The notes under the pieces are model-generated. The model worked only from the letters and a program-made list of their open reading frames with translations. It made no database searches and was not told the origin of the DNA. The position numbers and the translations under genes were made by a program. A stretch of 64,000 bases of DNA from Nostoc sp. PCC 7107 (lineage in GTDB: Bacteria > Cyanobacteriota > Cyanobacteriia > Cyanobacteriales > Nostocaceae), in NCBI RefSeq assembly GCF_000316625.1, contig NC_019676.1:2388501-2452500 (forward strand). The letters run 5' to 3'. Within the stretch, counting starts at the first letter, position 1; the number at the start of each line of letters is the position of its first letter. Of this stretch, positions 11,003-20,507 are shown in pieces.

Positions 11003-12035
11003 AACTGTAAATTGCACCAAAAGTCCGATCTGGACAAATTTCAATTACCAAATCAGCAACCGATGGCGATCTCAGTATGGGTTTGAGGAACAATTCTGGG
11101 TGGAGCGATCGCCAAAAATATTTGACAAAATCTTCAATGTCTGAATTACTCATTCCTGATTTACCAGCAGCTACCATCTGTTGTTCTGCTTGCTTACGCC
11201 ATTCTAGAGAACTGCGATAATCCCTAGGATAAAGCAAAATCAAGCTATCTAAGCGTTCCCACAATGGCAGATAATTGCTGAGTTGATTATTCATCTCCCG
11301 CGCAAATGCTTTGTCTGCGTCGGTAATAATCGGTGGCGGTGCTAAATCAAAAGCTGTTGGCTCAATTGGTCGCACACCCACAAACCAACCTTCAAATAAG
11401 ACAATATCTATATCTGTAACAATTTCTGGAGTGGTGCGATCGCCTGCACCTGCATAAAGAGATTTATCAAACCGGGGAACAGTTACAGCCTTTTCTCCTT
11501 GGCGAATTTGCTCTAACACATTTAAGCCCAAATCTATATCATGGGTTCCTGGTGGCCCCCGCCAAATTAAGCGGGGGTCTTGCTGTAATAAAATTAAGCG
11601 ATCGTCGTAGGTTTTATATAAGTCATCTAATGACCAACTCAGAGTGCGGTATCCCAACTGCTGAAGAATCAAGGATAAAACTTGGCACATTGTAGTTTTA
11701 CCTGTACCTTGTACTCCTAAAATTCCTTGAATTAGAGGACGGTTAAGACTTTGGTGGTGTGCGGCTAATTTCATTCCCAGGGGTAGCCACAAGTCCCACA
11801 ACACCTCTAACATTTCTTCAAAGTTAGCACGCAAACTAGTTTGACAAAATTGCTGAAAAGTTGGCAAAACAGATTTGAGTAATTGCGATCGCCTTTGGAT
11901 CGTTTCATCAACATTTGTTGGTGTAATATCAAAAGCCTTTGCTTTTACCGGATCAGCCAATGTCGCCACTCGTACTTGCTGCCAAGTTAACTCGGTGAAA
12001 TCTTCTGCCATCATCTCTTTGAGCCAAGGATACAT
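10998..12035 (-). CDS. D-glycerate 3-kinase (photorespiratory GLYK type)
   Basis: 345 residues. It phosphorylates D-glycerate to 3-phosphoglycerate, the last step of the photorespiratory 2-phosphoglycolate cycle, in the cytoplasm. The P-loop GVQGTGKTT lies at about residues 108-116, followed by LSLDDLYK-like SWSLDDLYKTYDDR, WRGPPGTHDIDLG and VLFEGWFVGVRP, all typical of the plant/cyanobacterial GLYK family related to uridine kinases. Length is normal. ATG 12035 is chosen over an adjacent TTG at 12038; GAGG lies about 10 bases upstream. It is convergent with the REC-GGDEF gene and followed upstream on the same strand by the Ycf20-like gene. Confidence 0.87.
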   Translation of the reverse strand: MYPWLKEMMAEDFTELTWQQVRVATLADPVKAKAFDITPTNVDETIQRRSQLLKSVLPTFQQFCQTSLRANFEEMLEVLWDLWLPLGMKLAAHHQSLNRPLIQGILGVQGTGKTTMCQVLSLILQQLGYRTLSWSLDDLYKTYDDRLILLQQDPRLIWRGPPGTHDIDLGLNVLEQIRQGEKAVTVPRFDKSLYAGAGDRTTPEIVTDIDIVLFEGWFVGVRPIEPTAFDLAPPPIITDADKAFAREMNNQLSNYLPLWERLDSLILLYPRDYRSSLEWRKQAEQQMVAAGKSGMSNSDIEDFVKYFWRSLHPELFLKPILRSPSVADLVIEICPDRTFGAIYSL

Positions 12036-12072
12036 CAATAATTTGCCTCAACACCACCATTTAGCAATTTTT

Positions 12073-12405
12073 CTAGGAGCCTAACTTAAAGGCTTCTACA
12101 AACAGACTATAAGTAAATCCCACTTTCAATGTATTCAGACATTCCAACCACAGCGGTCTTTTAGCAAACAAGTTACGACTATAAAATATCCTGTTGATCA
12201 ACTCAGTTAATAATACTAAAAACGCAGCTACAAAAATGTCTAACTCGGCTTTTTGTCCTGCTATTGTTGAAATAGCTGTGCCTAGAAAAAAACCAAACAA
12301 AAAACTAATAATTAAGATTGACAGTCGCCGCCAAGGATTGCGAAATAATTGTCCTAAGCTACTAGCAATAGCATCTAATAAATTGTTGATTCTAGTGTTT
12401 TGCAT
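12073..12405 (-). CDS. ycf20: Ycf20-like (DUF565) membrane protein
   Basis: 110 residues. The sequence NPWRRLSILIISFLFGFFLG followed by AISTIAGQKAELDIFVAAFLVLLTELI matches the Ycf20/DUF565 family of cyanobacteria and plastids. Two hydrophobic segments are visible (about residues 27-47 and 58-78). In algae and plants, members have been linked to non-photochemical quenching, but the molecular function is not settled. The start is ATG 12405; an in-frame TTG directly before it is less likely. The gene is on the same strand as glycerate kinase, about 37 bp upstream of it, so the two may be cotranscribed. Confidence 0.8.
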   Translation of the reverse strand: MQNTRINNLLDAIASSLGQLFRNPWRRLSILIISFLFGFFLGTAISTIAGQKAELDIFVAAFLVLLTELINRIFYSRNLFAKRPLWLECLNTLKVGFTYSLFVEAFKLGS

Positions 12406-13096
12406 CAATTAAATATACTTTGTTATTCAAATTAATTTGGTCAAAAGACTATATTTGAATATTATGATAAATTCCGTGATTTTTAAAATCAGGTATTAGC
12501 TATTTTGCATATTTTTGCTGGAGCGATGATTTATCAAGTAGATAGGCTTTTAGATAAAAAAGCTTAATCAACCCCGCGATTTAAATGTAAAAATTGAATG
12601 TATAACAGTTTACCTTATACCAACCTAGGAAAACTACTATTAAATTAAATGTATATTTTGTTCGAGTGCCTCATGAGCAGAGAATTTTGGTGTGAGGAAT
12701 CATCAATTGTTAATAAATGTAAATATTTTATCGCTCATATCTCTCAGGGTTGAGCTATAACTATCTTGTTGTTCAGATTACGCTAAGGCGAGAAATTTTT
12801 AGATGTAATTATACGGTTGAATGTTTATTTTTATGTAATATTATTTGCTTAACCTTGTTACCCTACTGTAAAACCCAATGGAACAATAACCGGTAGAACG
12901 CTTCTTTAAGTAAAATTAAGGTAACTAATCATGCAAAGAGTGATTTTAGAAAAATGATAAGTATGATACCTCGTATAGCTTAATTTTACGAGAGTCTATT
13001 GTAGACAAGTCAGTAAATTTCTGTCATCCTGACGGCAGAGAATAGGCTAATATTTGGCCAAGACTAAACAAAAAATTATTTCTAACCAATATCAAA
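12406..13096. other. Intergenic region between ycf20-like and lipoprotein genes
   Basis: About 690 bp, AT-rich, between divergent genes. I see only small inverted repeats, for example CTCGTA at 12970-12975 with TACGAG at 12987-12992. No coding frame, RNA gene or recognisable element was found. Confidence 0.45.
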
Positions 13097-13729
13097 ATGA
13101 AATCTCAGGTGTATCGTAAGGCTGCTGTTACAGCTTGTTGCTTGGGGCTGCTTGGATTGCTGGTGGGATGTTTAGATTTAAGTGTGTCATTTGAGACTAC
13201 TAATCCTGATACCTCTGACACAGCATCTACTAATATGCCTCAGTCAAAAGGTAATTCTGAATTACCTGTTTTAGATGCTACCGCTACTTCGACAAATGTT
13301 TCCAGTACGATAACAATACCCGTTAACCAAGTAGAACAAAGCACTAGCAAAGTTCAGTCTATCTTGGTAAATCGTCCCAATGTAGCTGGTAGTGGCAAAG
13401 CCCAAGGGACTTTGCGGATGAGCAATCAAACTGATCAACCTGTGCGTCTGGCTTTACTAGCAAGGCAATTAAAAGGTAAAGGCTCGGCTAGTAGCAAGAT
13501 TACCTCAGATATTCCAGCCCATTGGGATTTTGCACCTCAAGAGGGTAGCAGTAAAGGTTTGCTGCTTTCGTTACCTAATGGCAATTTAAAGCTAGAAAAA
13601 GGAGATATTTTAGTCGCCTTCGCCCAAGATGGTTCTCGACGCTACTGGGGGCCGTATGTTGTTGGCGAAACTTCCCTACCAACTTGGAAGGCTCAAACGA
13701 AAGAATGGCTGTTGGTGCTTAGTCAATAG
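13097..13729 (+). CDS. Predicted lipoprotein of unknown function
   Basis: 210 residues. The N-terminus has two basic residues, a hydrophobic core (ACCLGLLGLLVGC) and a lipobox LVGC with Cys25, so the product is probably a lipidated exported protein. A Ser/Thr-rich low-complexity linker (about residues 35-95) precedes a compact C-terminal domain containing KAQGTLRMSNQTDQPVRLAL and RRYWGPYVVGE. I do not recognise this domain; the TLRMSNQTDQPVRLAL part looks like a beta-rich fold. The following GT39 gene is in the same direction, but a repeat-filled 140-bp spacer separates them. Confidence 0.65.
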   Translation: MKSQVYRKAAVTACCLGLLGLLVGCLDLSVSFETTNPDTSDTASTNMPQSKGNSELPVLDATATSTNVSSTITIPVNQVEQSTSKVQSILVNRPNVAGSGKAQGTLRMSNQTDQPVRLALLARQLKGKGSASSKITSDIPAHWDFAPQEGSSKGLLLSLPNGNLKLEKGDILVAFAQDGSRRYWGPYVVGETSLPTWKAQTKEWLLVLSQ

Positions 13730-13734
13730 TCAAA

Positions 13735-13866
13735 GGTCAAAAGTTCATAGTCTATAGATAATAATGTTTAGTTGACGACTAGTACAAAGCAAAAATCATC
13801 AAAGAACAAAATCTCACTCGTTAACGACTAATAACTATTGACTGTTGACTGATAACCATTGACTAA
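13735..13866. repeat. Heptamer-type tandem repeats (TTGACTA/TTGACTG words)
   Basis: The spacer after the lipoprotein gene contains AGTCAATAGTCAAAGGTCAA and later CTATTGACTGTTGACTGATA and CCATTGAC, words of about seven bases of the kind described as STRR sequences in heterocystous cyanobacteria. The same words recur at 24826-24935, 25984-26012 and 50497-50577. Confidence 0.65.
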
Positions 13867-13873
13867 AAACCAA

Positions 13874-15751
13874 ATGAGGATGAAATTGAGTATTTTCCAC
13901 ACTGTTGACCGATGGTTCAACAAGATAGCGCAGCGTCCATCTCTAGTGGTGACTTTATCGACTTTGTGGTTGATGCTGATTGGTTGGATTGGCTACGGGT
14001 GGAATTTAGGCAGTGTTGGCTTAGTTGATGAAACAGAGCCATTGTTTGCGGAAGCATCCCGACAAATGTTTGTCACTGGTGATTGGATTACGCCGTTTTT
14101 CAATGGTGTGACTCGGTTTGATAAACCCGCCTTAATTTACTGGTGTCAAGCGATCGCCTACTCAATCTTGGGTGTGAATGAGTGGGCGGTGCGTCTCCCA
14201 TCGGCGATCGCGGCAATTGCAGTCATTAGTTTGGCTTTTTATACTGTACAGTGGCATCTGGCCAAGGAAGACTTAGCCGCAAAAGTTGAACGCCCCACAC
14301 GGCGTTACTTAACAGCTGCGATCGCAGCTGCTGTTATGGCGCTCAACCCCGAAATGATTGTCTGGGGAAGAACAGGTGTATCGGATATGCTACTAACTGG
14401 GTGCATCGCCTCTTCCTTGTTATGTTTTTTTCTCGGCTATGCAGATAAAGAGGAAAGTGGAGAAAAAGTCTCTCATTCCCTACTCCCAAATAAATGGCAT
14501 TTAGCTTGTTATGTATTAATTGCTGGGGCAATTTTAACTAAAGGCCCTGTGGGTATAGTCTTACCGGGGATAGTGATTTTGGCTTTTTTGCTGTACTTAG
14601 GCAAATTAGGCGAAGTTTTGCGAGAAATGCGACCACTGATAGGATTACTGATAATTCTGGCTTTATCAGTTCCTTGGTATGCCTTAGTCATTTGGCATAA
14701 TGGCTGGAATTACATTAATTCGTTTTTTGGTTATCACAACATAGACCGTTTTACAGAAGTAGTAAATGGTCACTCAGCGCCTTGGTATTTTTACTTTTTG
14801 GTAGTACTTTTAGGTTTTGCACCATACTCTGTATATTTACCCGCAGCCTTCGCGCGACTGAAATTTTGGCAGCGATCGCAATGGTTAGTTCAAGAGCGAT
14901 CGCAGCAACTAGGTTTATTTGCCTGCATTTGGTTTTTGGGAGTGTTTGGTTTTTTCACAATTGCTGTTACCAAACTACCTAGCTATGTTTTACCTCTGAT
15001 GCCAGCTGCTGCTATTTTGGTAGCTTTATTATGGAGCGATTATTTTCCAGGCTCATTTGTATCTAGTTCTCGATCGCCACATAAATTGTTTTGGGCTAGT
15101 GGCTGGGCAAATGTAGTTTTTTTATCTACATTGTCTGTGGCAATATTTCAAATAGCTCAATTATTAGGAAGTGATCAAGCTGCACCGAACTTCCGCCAAA
15201 CTCTACAAAATTCGGGTTTAACCGAACTAGGCGGTTCTATTTGGCTTTTGGGTGCTATGAGTGTGGCATTTTTATTAATAACTCGTCGTTGGCCAGGTAT
15301 TATTGCTGCAAATTTGTTGGGGTTTGTAGCATTTTTAATTGTTGTATTGATGCCAGCAATGTTTTTGATGGATCAAGAACGACAGATGCCTTTACGGGAA
15401 ATTTCTGCTATTGTCGCACAGGTGAAGCAACCCAACGAAGAATTAGTCATGGTAGGCTTTAAAAAACCCACTGTAGTTTTTTACAGCCATCAACAAGTCA
15501 ACTTTATTAAATTGACAAGTGATGCCATTGTTTATCTGCAAAATAAAATAAATATGCCAGTCAAAGCACCATCTTTAATAATTTTAGCAGAACATAAAAA
15601 CCTAGTTAAAATGGATTTACCTCCTGATAATTATGAAAATTTAGCCTCAAAAGGTGCTTATCAATTGATTAGAGTTTCTTTCAAGAAAATGAAACAACCA
15701 AAGCAAGATATTTCTTTCATTCTTCAACCAAGAGATACCCAAATGCTTTGA
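13874..15751 (+). CDS. GT39-family (ArnT/PMT-like) membrane glycosyltransferase
   Basis: 625 residues with about a dozen hydrophobic segments. The first luminal loop after TM1 carries DETEPLFAEASRQM with the conserved Asp-Glu of GT-C enzymes, followed by GDWITPFFNGVTRFDKPALIYW, the classic ArnT/dolichyl-mannosyltransferase-like signature. Such enzymes transfer a sugar from a polyprenyl-phosphate carrier to lipid or protein acceptors on the outer face of the plasma membrane. The acceptor cannot be inferred. An in-frame TTG at 13859 lies inside the upstream repeat tract, so ATG 13874 (or 13880) is more plausible. A second GT39 gene lies at 43091-44695. Confidence 0.85.
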   Translation: MRMKLSIFHTVDRWFNKIAQRPSLVVTLSTLWLMLIGWIGYGWNLGSVGLVDETEPLFAEASRQMFVTGDWITPFFNGVTRFDKPALIYWCQAIAYSILGVNEWAVRLPSAIAAIAVISLAFYTVQWHLAKEDLAAKVERPTRRYLTAAIAAAVMALNPEMIVWGRTGVSDMLLTGCIASSLLCFFLGYADKEESGEKVSHSLLPNKWHLACYVLIAGAILTKGPVGIVLPGIVILAFLLYLGKLGEVLREMRPLIGLLIILALSVPWYALVIWHNGWNYINSFFGYHNIDRFTEVVNGHSAPWYFYFLVVLLGFAPYSVYLPAAFARLKFWQRSQWLVQERSQQLGLFACIWFLGVFGFFTIAVTKLPSYVLPLMPAAAILVALLWSDYFPGSFVSSSRSPHKLFWASGWANVVFLSTLSVAIFQIAQLLGSDQAAPNFRQTLQNSGLTELGGSIWLLGAMSVAFLLITRRWPGIIAANLLGFVAFLIVVLMPAMFLMDQERQMPLREISAIVAQVKQPNEELVMVGFKKPTVVFYSHQQVNFIKLTSDAIVYLQNKINMPVKAPSLIILAEHKNLVKMDLPPDNYENLASKGAYQLIRVSFKKMKQPKQDISFILQPRDTQML

Positions 15752-15790
15752 GAAGTTAGATATCTGAGCTTCTTGATTGTCCAATAAGAA

Positions 15791-18700
15791 TTAACTCTTT
15801 TGCTGTTGATGGTGCAGTAAAGCCTGATTAATATGATGCAATAAATCTTCCATTGAGATTGAGCGCGGTAAAATCTCTGTGGCGATCGCACTAAATGATT
15901 GATCTACATAATCTCGGCTGCTGTTTTTGTGTGGACTGATTTCTGCTGAAGAATGCGGTTCATAATGATGAGAACGTTGGTCAAGCACTAAAATGGGTGG
16001 CAAATTCACAGCTGCATCCTGTAATGCTTTCAGCGCTTTTAACACATCTTGATGAATTGGCGATTTTCCCCAGCAAATGAGCAACAAGTCAACACTGTTG
16101 TGGCGAATTTGTTGATTGACTTCTGCCCAAGATCGCCCAATTGCGGCTTTCAACCCTGCGGTTTGAAGATACTGAATTAACGCTTGAAACCACTCAGATC
16201 CTCTTTCGGCAGTCACATTATTCAGGGCAGCATTTTTCAGAGTGCGATAATTTCTGACTTGTTTACGTCTGATTTGGGGTAAATCATGGAGTGTTGTCAA
16301 ATCTACAACTAAAATACTCGGTGGGCAACAAATACCAGAGGCAATTTGTAAAACTGACAATAGCGGATCTAGTTTGTCAGTACGACTGTGATTATTTTTG
16401 CCAAAAGGTGTTAAGCAAGGAAATACCGAAAGTCCTGGAATCTGAGAAGCCGCCAAACTAGTAGCAACATCACATGTCACCAATGGAAGCGCTACCAAAC
16501 GCGGGTGCTGAATTAATTGTTCTAAATAAGTTTGGGCTAAGGAAGTTTCTACATCTAATAAAATGACATCAAATTGCCAAACCCTTGCTAAAAGTTCTGC
16601 TTGATCTAGGTTATCCACTTCTATAACCCGATGCTCGCGCAGTGAGGGATGGGGGTTAATCGACGCTATTTCTGGATTAACCAATCTCAGAATTCGCAAT
16701 GGTTGGTTTTTGACAACAGTTTGACTAGTCTCCATTTCTGAAGCTGAAATTGTGGGTTGAGCACACAACTTTTCCAACAGCGGCGCTAAAGCCTGATTTT
16801 CTATGGGTAAGCTCAAAAAACCATCGGCTTGGTTAGCAAATGCTTGCTCTTTTTCTGCCCCTGTAGCGGTGACAATCACGGGTATATGGCGTGTCGCTGC
16901 GTCAGATTTCAATAATGTCAGGACATCCCACCCTGAAAGCAATGGTAATAAAGGATTTAGAAATACAGCTTGTGGTTGCAAACGTCGGGCTTTTTCGACA
17001 GCTTCTGTACCTGAGCGAGCGATGATCACTCGATAGCCTAAACCTTTGAGTTTTTCAGCCAGGTCTTCAATATATCGCGCCACGGCTTCAACTATCAGTA
17101 CTAATCTTTGAGAGGAGCCAGGGAGAGGTTGAGGATTATGAACTGAGGAATTGGCAGAAATAGGAGCTTTTTGGAGACCTAGGTTCTGCTGGGTTCTATC
17201 TTCTTTGTTATTTGTTTCGGAATCAGTAAAACCTGTAGTTGGTGGACTGGGTGGCAGTAAAAGCGTAAATTGGCTACCTTTACCTTCTTGGGACAAAAAG
17301 CTGACATCACCTCCGTGGAGACGGGCTAAAGCTCTAGTTAAAACTAGCCCTAAGCCAGTTCCTTCAAATTGTCTGGTGAGGGGGTTTTCTAATTGTTGGA
17401 ATTTCTGAAAAATTAAATGTTGTTGATGTTCCGGGATACCAATTCCTGTATCCCAAATGGTAAAGGCAATCCACCCTTCCCAACGACTGACACGCAAACC
17501 TATTTCGCCGGATGTTTCTGTGAATTTGAAAGCGTTGGACAGCAGATGTACCAACATTTGCCGCAGGCGCAGTTCATCTGCCACCATTTGCTCTAAGCCT
17601 GGTTCCATCGTCAAGGTGAATTTCGGCACCGAGGGGCTGCTGGGTAAAGTTTTGCTGCTGTGAGTGTGAATAGCAGTAACTTCTGCTTGAGCGCGATCGC
17701 ACACAGCTTGAATATTCAACGGTGTGAGTGCTAATTCCATCTGTCCCGTTTCCATCCGGGTCAAATCTAAAATGTCGTTGACCACACTCATTAAGTGACG
17801 ACCACTTTGGTGAATCAGTCCGGCGTAACGGGCTTGGCGTTCGTTCAATTCTCCTAATTGTTGGTCGATGAGCAACCGCGATAATCCTAAAACTGCTGTG
17901 AGGGGAGTTTTAAGTTCATGACTAATACAAGCTAAAAATTCATCTTTTAAGCGATTGAGTTGAATCAAGTCCGCATTTTTCGCCGCTAGTTCTTTACACA
18001 ACTGTTGCTGTTCGGTGACATCAGTTCCCAACACCAACCATAGGTGTGAATTTTCGGCTCGCTGGCTATCCAAAGCCTTTAATTCTGGACTATCTAAGGG
18101 AATTTTGGCAAATTGCCAGATGCGTTCCTGACCATTTTGTTCTTCTACAACGCAGGTACAAGTCCCCATCTGATGATCTAAAAAGCAGCGATTAAAGGTT
18201 TTGGAGGGAGAAACTGGTGATGGTTGTAGGTTATTAAAAGTGGAGTTCTGGGGCAAGGCTTCGTGCTTTGCAGCCCAAGTATGCTCTACTGAATGCAGGT
18301 TCAGTTGGGATAATGTGCCATCTTCACTCTGGGGAAATCTCCCTACTGTTTGACTAACATACTCTGGTTGTTTGTCTATATCTGGAGACAGGATAGTTGC
18401 TACTTGTTGTCGCACATCTTCAGGATCTTTCAAACCTCCCAACTGCTGCCACCAAGCGGGATTTTGGGTAACTATCTCACCCGTGCTGGTTTGCAGCATC
18501 AATGGCCAGGGCAGTTGTTCGAGTAATTTGATCAGGGGTTTGTGGAGTAATGGTTGAAGTTGATGACCTTTGCGCGATCGCCAGGGACTTTTTACCTTGG
18601 ATGTATGACTCCTGGAAGTGCCTGATGGTTCTAGGGAAACACAGTCAGACGACCGCAAAGAATGAGCAGATTTTTTGCCAGATGTAGTTATGCCGGCTTT

Positions 18701-19129
18701 TTCTTGGGCTAACAATCTTAATAAACGACCGCTGTCTAACAACCCTAAAAATCTGCCGTCAGCATCAACCAGTGTCCAATTGATATTGTTGTTAGATTGG
18801 GCAGAATAATCGCGTAAAAACTGCAAAAATTGCTCAACGCGATCGCTTGCTGATAATATTTGTAAAGGCTCAAAAATGCTTTGCTGCCAAATTGACAATG
18901 GCTGTTGTAACAAATCTAAGTATTGATCTTCTGGCGATTCTGCCAACAGTTTTTGGGTTAGCTGGGCTGATTTTAACAACCCAATTGGTTCTTGCTGTTG
19001 ATTGACTACTACTAAGCGATCGCACCGTTGTTGCTCAAAAACTTCTAAAGCCGCTACTAACGTACTTGTTTCACCGCATTTGGGTACGGTTGCGAGAAAG
19101 TTATAAAGTGGGTACTGTAGCATTGACAT
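15791..19129 (-). CDS. CBS-PAS hybrid histidine kinase with degenerate receiver domains
   Basis: 1112 residues, no membrane segment seen. A CBS-domain pair (about 1-150) is followed by a PAS-like segment (about 197-375), HisKA with SHELKTPLTAV and phospho-His404, and an HATPase with DTGIGIPEHQQ and FEGTGLGLVLTRALARLHGG (about 505-630). The receiver at about 675-790 is degenerate: the acidic pair reads VEA and the phospho-acceptor position is Asn725 (FLNPLLPLLSGWD). Two further receiver-like segments follow (about 800-910 and 960-1090). CBS pairs usually sense adenylates. The gene lies next to and divergent from kaiABC, so a CikA-like link to the clock is an inference worth testing. The start MSMLQYPLYN at 19129 is accepted. 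Confidence 0.88.
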   Translation of the reverse strand: MSMLQYPLYNFLATVPKCGETSTLVAALEVFEQQRCDRLVVVNQQQEPIGLLKSAQLTQKLLAESPEDQYLDLLQQPLSIWQQSIFEPLQILSASDRVEQFLQFLRDYSAQSNNNINWTLVDADGRFLGLLDSGRLLRLLAQEKAGITTSGKKSAHSLRSSDCVSLEPSGTSRSHTSKVKSPWRSRKGHQLQPLLHKPLIKLLEQLPWPLMLQTSTGEIVTQNPAWWQQLGGLKDPEDVRQQVATILSPDIDKQPEYVSQTVGRFPQSEDGTLSQLNLHSVEHTWAAKHEALPQNSTFNNLQPSPVSPSKTFNRCFLDHQMGTCTCVVEEQNGQERIWQFAKIPLDSPELKALDSQRAENSHLWLVLGTDVTEQQQLCKELAAKNADLIQLNRLKDEFLACISHELKTPLTAVLGLSRLLIDQQLGELNERQARYAGLIHQSGRHLMSVVNDILDLTRMETGQMELALTPLNIQAVCDRAQAEVTAIHTHSSKTLPSSPSVPKFTLTMEPGLEQMVADELRLRQMLVHLLSNAFKFTETSGEIGLRVSRWEGWIAFTIWDTGIGIPEHQQHLIFQKFQQLENPLTRQFEGTGLGLVLTRALARLHGGDVSFLSQEGKGSQFTLLLPPSPPTTGFTDSETNNKEDRTQQNLGLQKAPISANSSVHNPQPLPGSSQRLVLIVEAVARYIEDLAEKLKGLGYRVIIARSGTEAVEKARRLQPQAVFLNPLLPLLSGWDVLTLLKSDAATRHIPVIVTATGAEKEQAFANQADGFLSLPIENQALAPLLEKLCAQPTISASEMETSQTVVKNQPLRILRLVNPEIASINPHPSLREHRVIEVDNLDQAELLARVWQFDVILLDVETSLAQTYLEQLIQHPRLVALPLVTCDVATSLAASQIPGLSVFPCLTPFGKNNHSRTDKLDPLLSVLQIASGICCPPSILVVDLTTLHDLPQIRRKQVRNYRTLKNAALNNVTAERGSEWFQALIQYLQTAGLKAAIGRSWAEVNQQIRHNSVDLLLICWGKSPIHQDVLKALKALQDAAVNLPPILVLDQRSHHYEPHSSAEISPHKNSSRDYVDQSFSAIATEILPRSISMEDLLHHINQALLHHQQQKS

Positions 19130-19805
19130 AAGGCTTTGGGGTTGATTCTTCCTCTAGCGGCGTTTAGCTTGAGCATTGGCAATCGGGTAAGTAGTGTTCG
19201 CGCTTACAGTCATATCCTCAGCAGAAAACTCATTTCCACAATGCTTGTTTTAGCTGTAAGACCATTGCAGTGGTAGGTTTTCTTGTTCAAGACATAGCCT
19301 TGCTGGTTGACTTTGGTTTTGCCAGTGTCAGTATTTGCCTTTGCCACTTTATAACTTTGGAGAAATAACCGTACAGTGTTTTACTGGTGTTGTTACTTCT
19401 CATCAATAGTGACAGCTAAAACAATTATGGCTCCAAAGATTCGCTTTAGAACCTTGAGGAATTATAATGATTTAGAATCCGCGCATACTCTAAGTTAGTT
19501 TAAGTATCTTAAACAAGGGGTGAAATCAAAAAATCTATATTCTGATAGATCTACATACACGAATCTCAATCAACTCATGTACCCTCGATAACTAACACCT
19601 CATCAGCCGCTCAATAAGTCTTCCTGCTCACTTGTTGTAATTGGTTTTTGAGCCACTGTAGAAATTTGTTTATCTAGAGCGGTAATTGAGAATTCATTAG
19701 CAACTTGACTTAATTATTAGCCAGGTTATCTAAAGTTGTTCTCAAAATTCGTTCAACTTAACCAACTTTGGTTGCAGTGATTAAGCAAGATATTTAAATA
19801 TATAA
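19130..19805. other. Intergenic region upstream of kaiA
   Basis: About 675 bp between the divergent hybrid kinase and kaiA. No coding frame was recognised and I could not identify remnants of a kaiA pseudo-receiver by eye. A TAA stop codon sits directly before the kaiA ATG in the same frame, so kaiA cannot extend upstream. Promoters for both genes must lie here. Confidence 0.5.
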
Positions 19806-20387
19806 ATGCTACTACCTATACTGTTTTTCCAACCAAATGTTAAAAAAATTTTAGATAATCTAGATGTGCTAGGCACCCAAGTACCATTGAACCCAAACAA
19901 TGGTTACTTACTTCAGTCTAATTTTGCTCAATTTAGCACATCGACTTTGGTAGTCGCCACCACAGCTAGACTTTACTACTTACTAAATTGGTTATCAGCG
20001 AATCTTAATCAAAATTTTATAGACCAATATTTTTACGTGTTTGCGTGCCAGCAGCAAAAACCACAACAGGTTTTTCAGCAAATGACTCAAGTGGATCAGC
20101 GGGTATTGTTACAACAAATTAAATCTGATTATCGTCAGATTCTTATAGATTACTTTACTACAGACAAAACCTTGAAAGAAAAAATTGATAAATTTATCAA
20201 TACAGTTTTTTGTGCTAATATTCCTGTGCCTCAAATCATAGAAATTCACATGGAACTCATTGATGAATTTTCTAAACAGCTAAAATTAGAAGGAAGGAGT
20301 AGTGAGACATTACTTGATTACCGTTTGACTCTCATAGATGTCCTCGCACACCTATGTGAAGCCTATAGATGTGCAATTTCTAAATGA
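19806..20387 (+). CDS. kaiA: Circadian clock protein KaiA, short form without pseudo-receiver
   Basis: 193 residues, versus about 284 in Synechococcus. The C-terminal half (about 95-193) is a clear KaiA four-helix domain: SDYRQILIDYF, IPVPQIIEIHMELIDEF, KLEGRSSETLLDYRLTLIDV and HLCEAYRCAI. That domain dimerises, binds the KaiC tail and stimulates KaiC autophosphorylation. The N-terminal 90 residues do not resemble the pseudo-receiver; only the part just before the domain (FYVFACQQQKPQQVF) may match the KaiA linker. Heterocystous relatives carry KaiA reduced to about 100 residues, so this is an intermediate length. A TAA directly before ATG 19806 fixes the longest possible protein; an internal Met93 (20082) is an alternative start. 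kaiB follows after 120 bp. Confidence 0.9.
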   Translation: MLLPILFFQPNVKKILDNLDVLGTQVPLNPNNGYLLQSNFAQFSTSTLVVATTARLYYLLNWLSANLNQNFIDQYFYVFACQQQKPQQVFQQMTQVDQRVLLQQIKSDYRQILIDYFTTDKTLKEKIDKFINTVFCANIPVPQIIEIHMELIDEFSKQLKLEGRSSETLLDYRLTLIDVLAHLCEAYRCAISK

Positions 20388-20507
20388 TACATTGTACCCA
20401 TCAACCAAAATATACACAACAATCACGAAATCCAAAAAAGTATGTATTTCCCCAATATCACTAAAATCAGATTTTATTTTATTTTTTATGTTTAAGTTTG
20501 TATTTTT

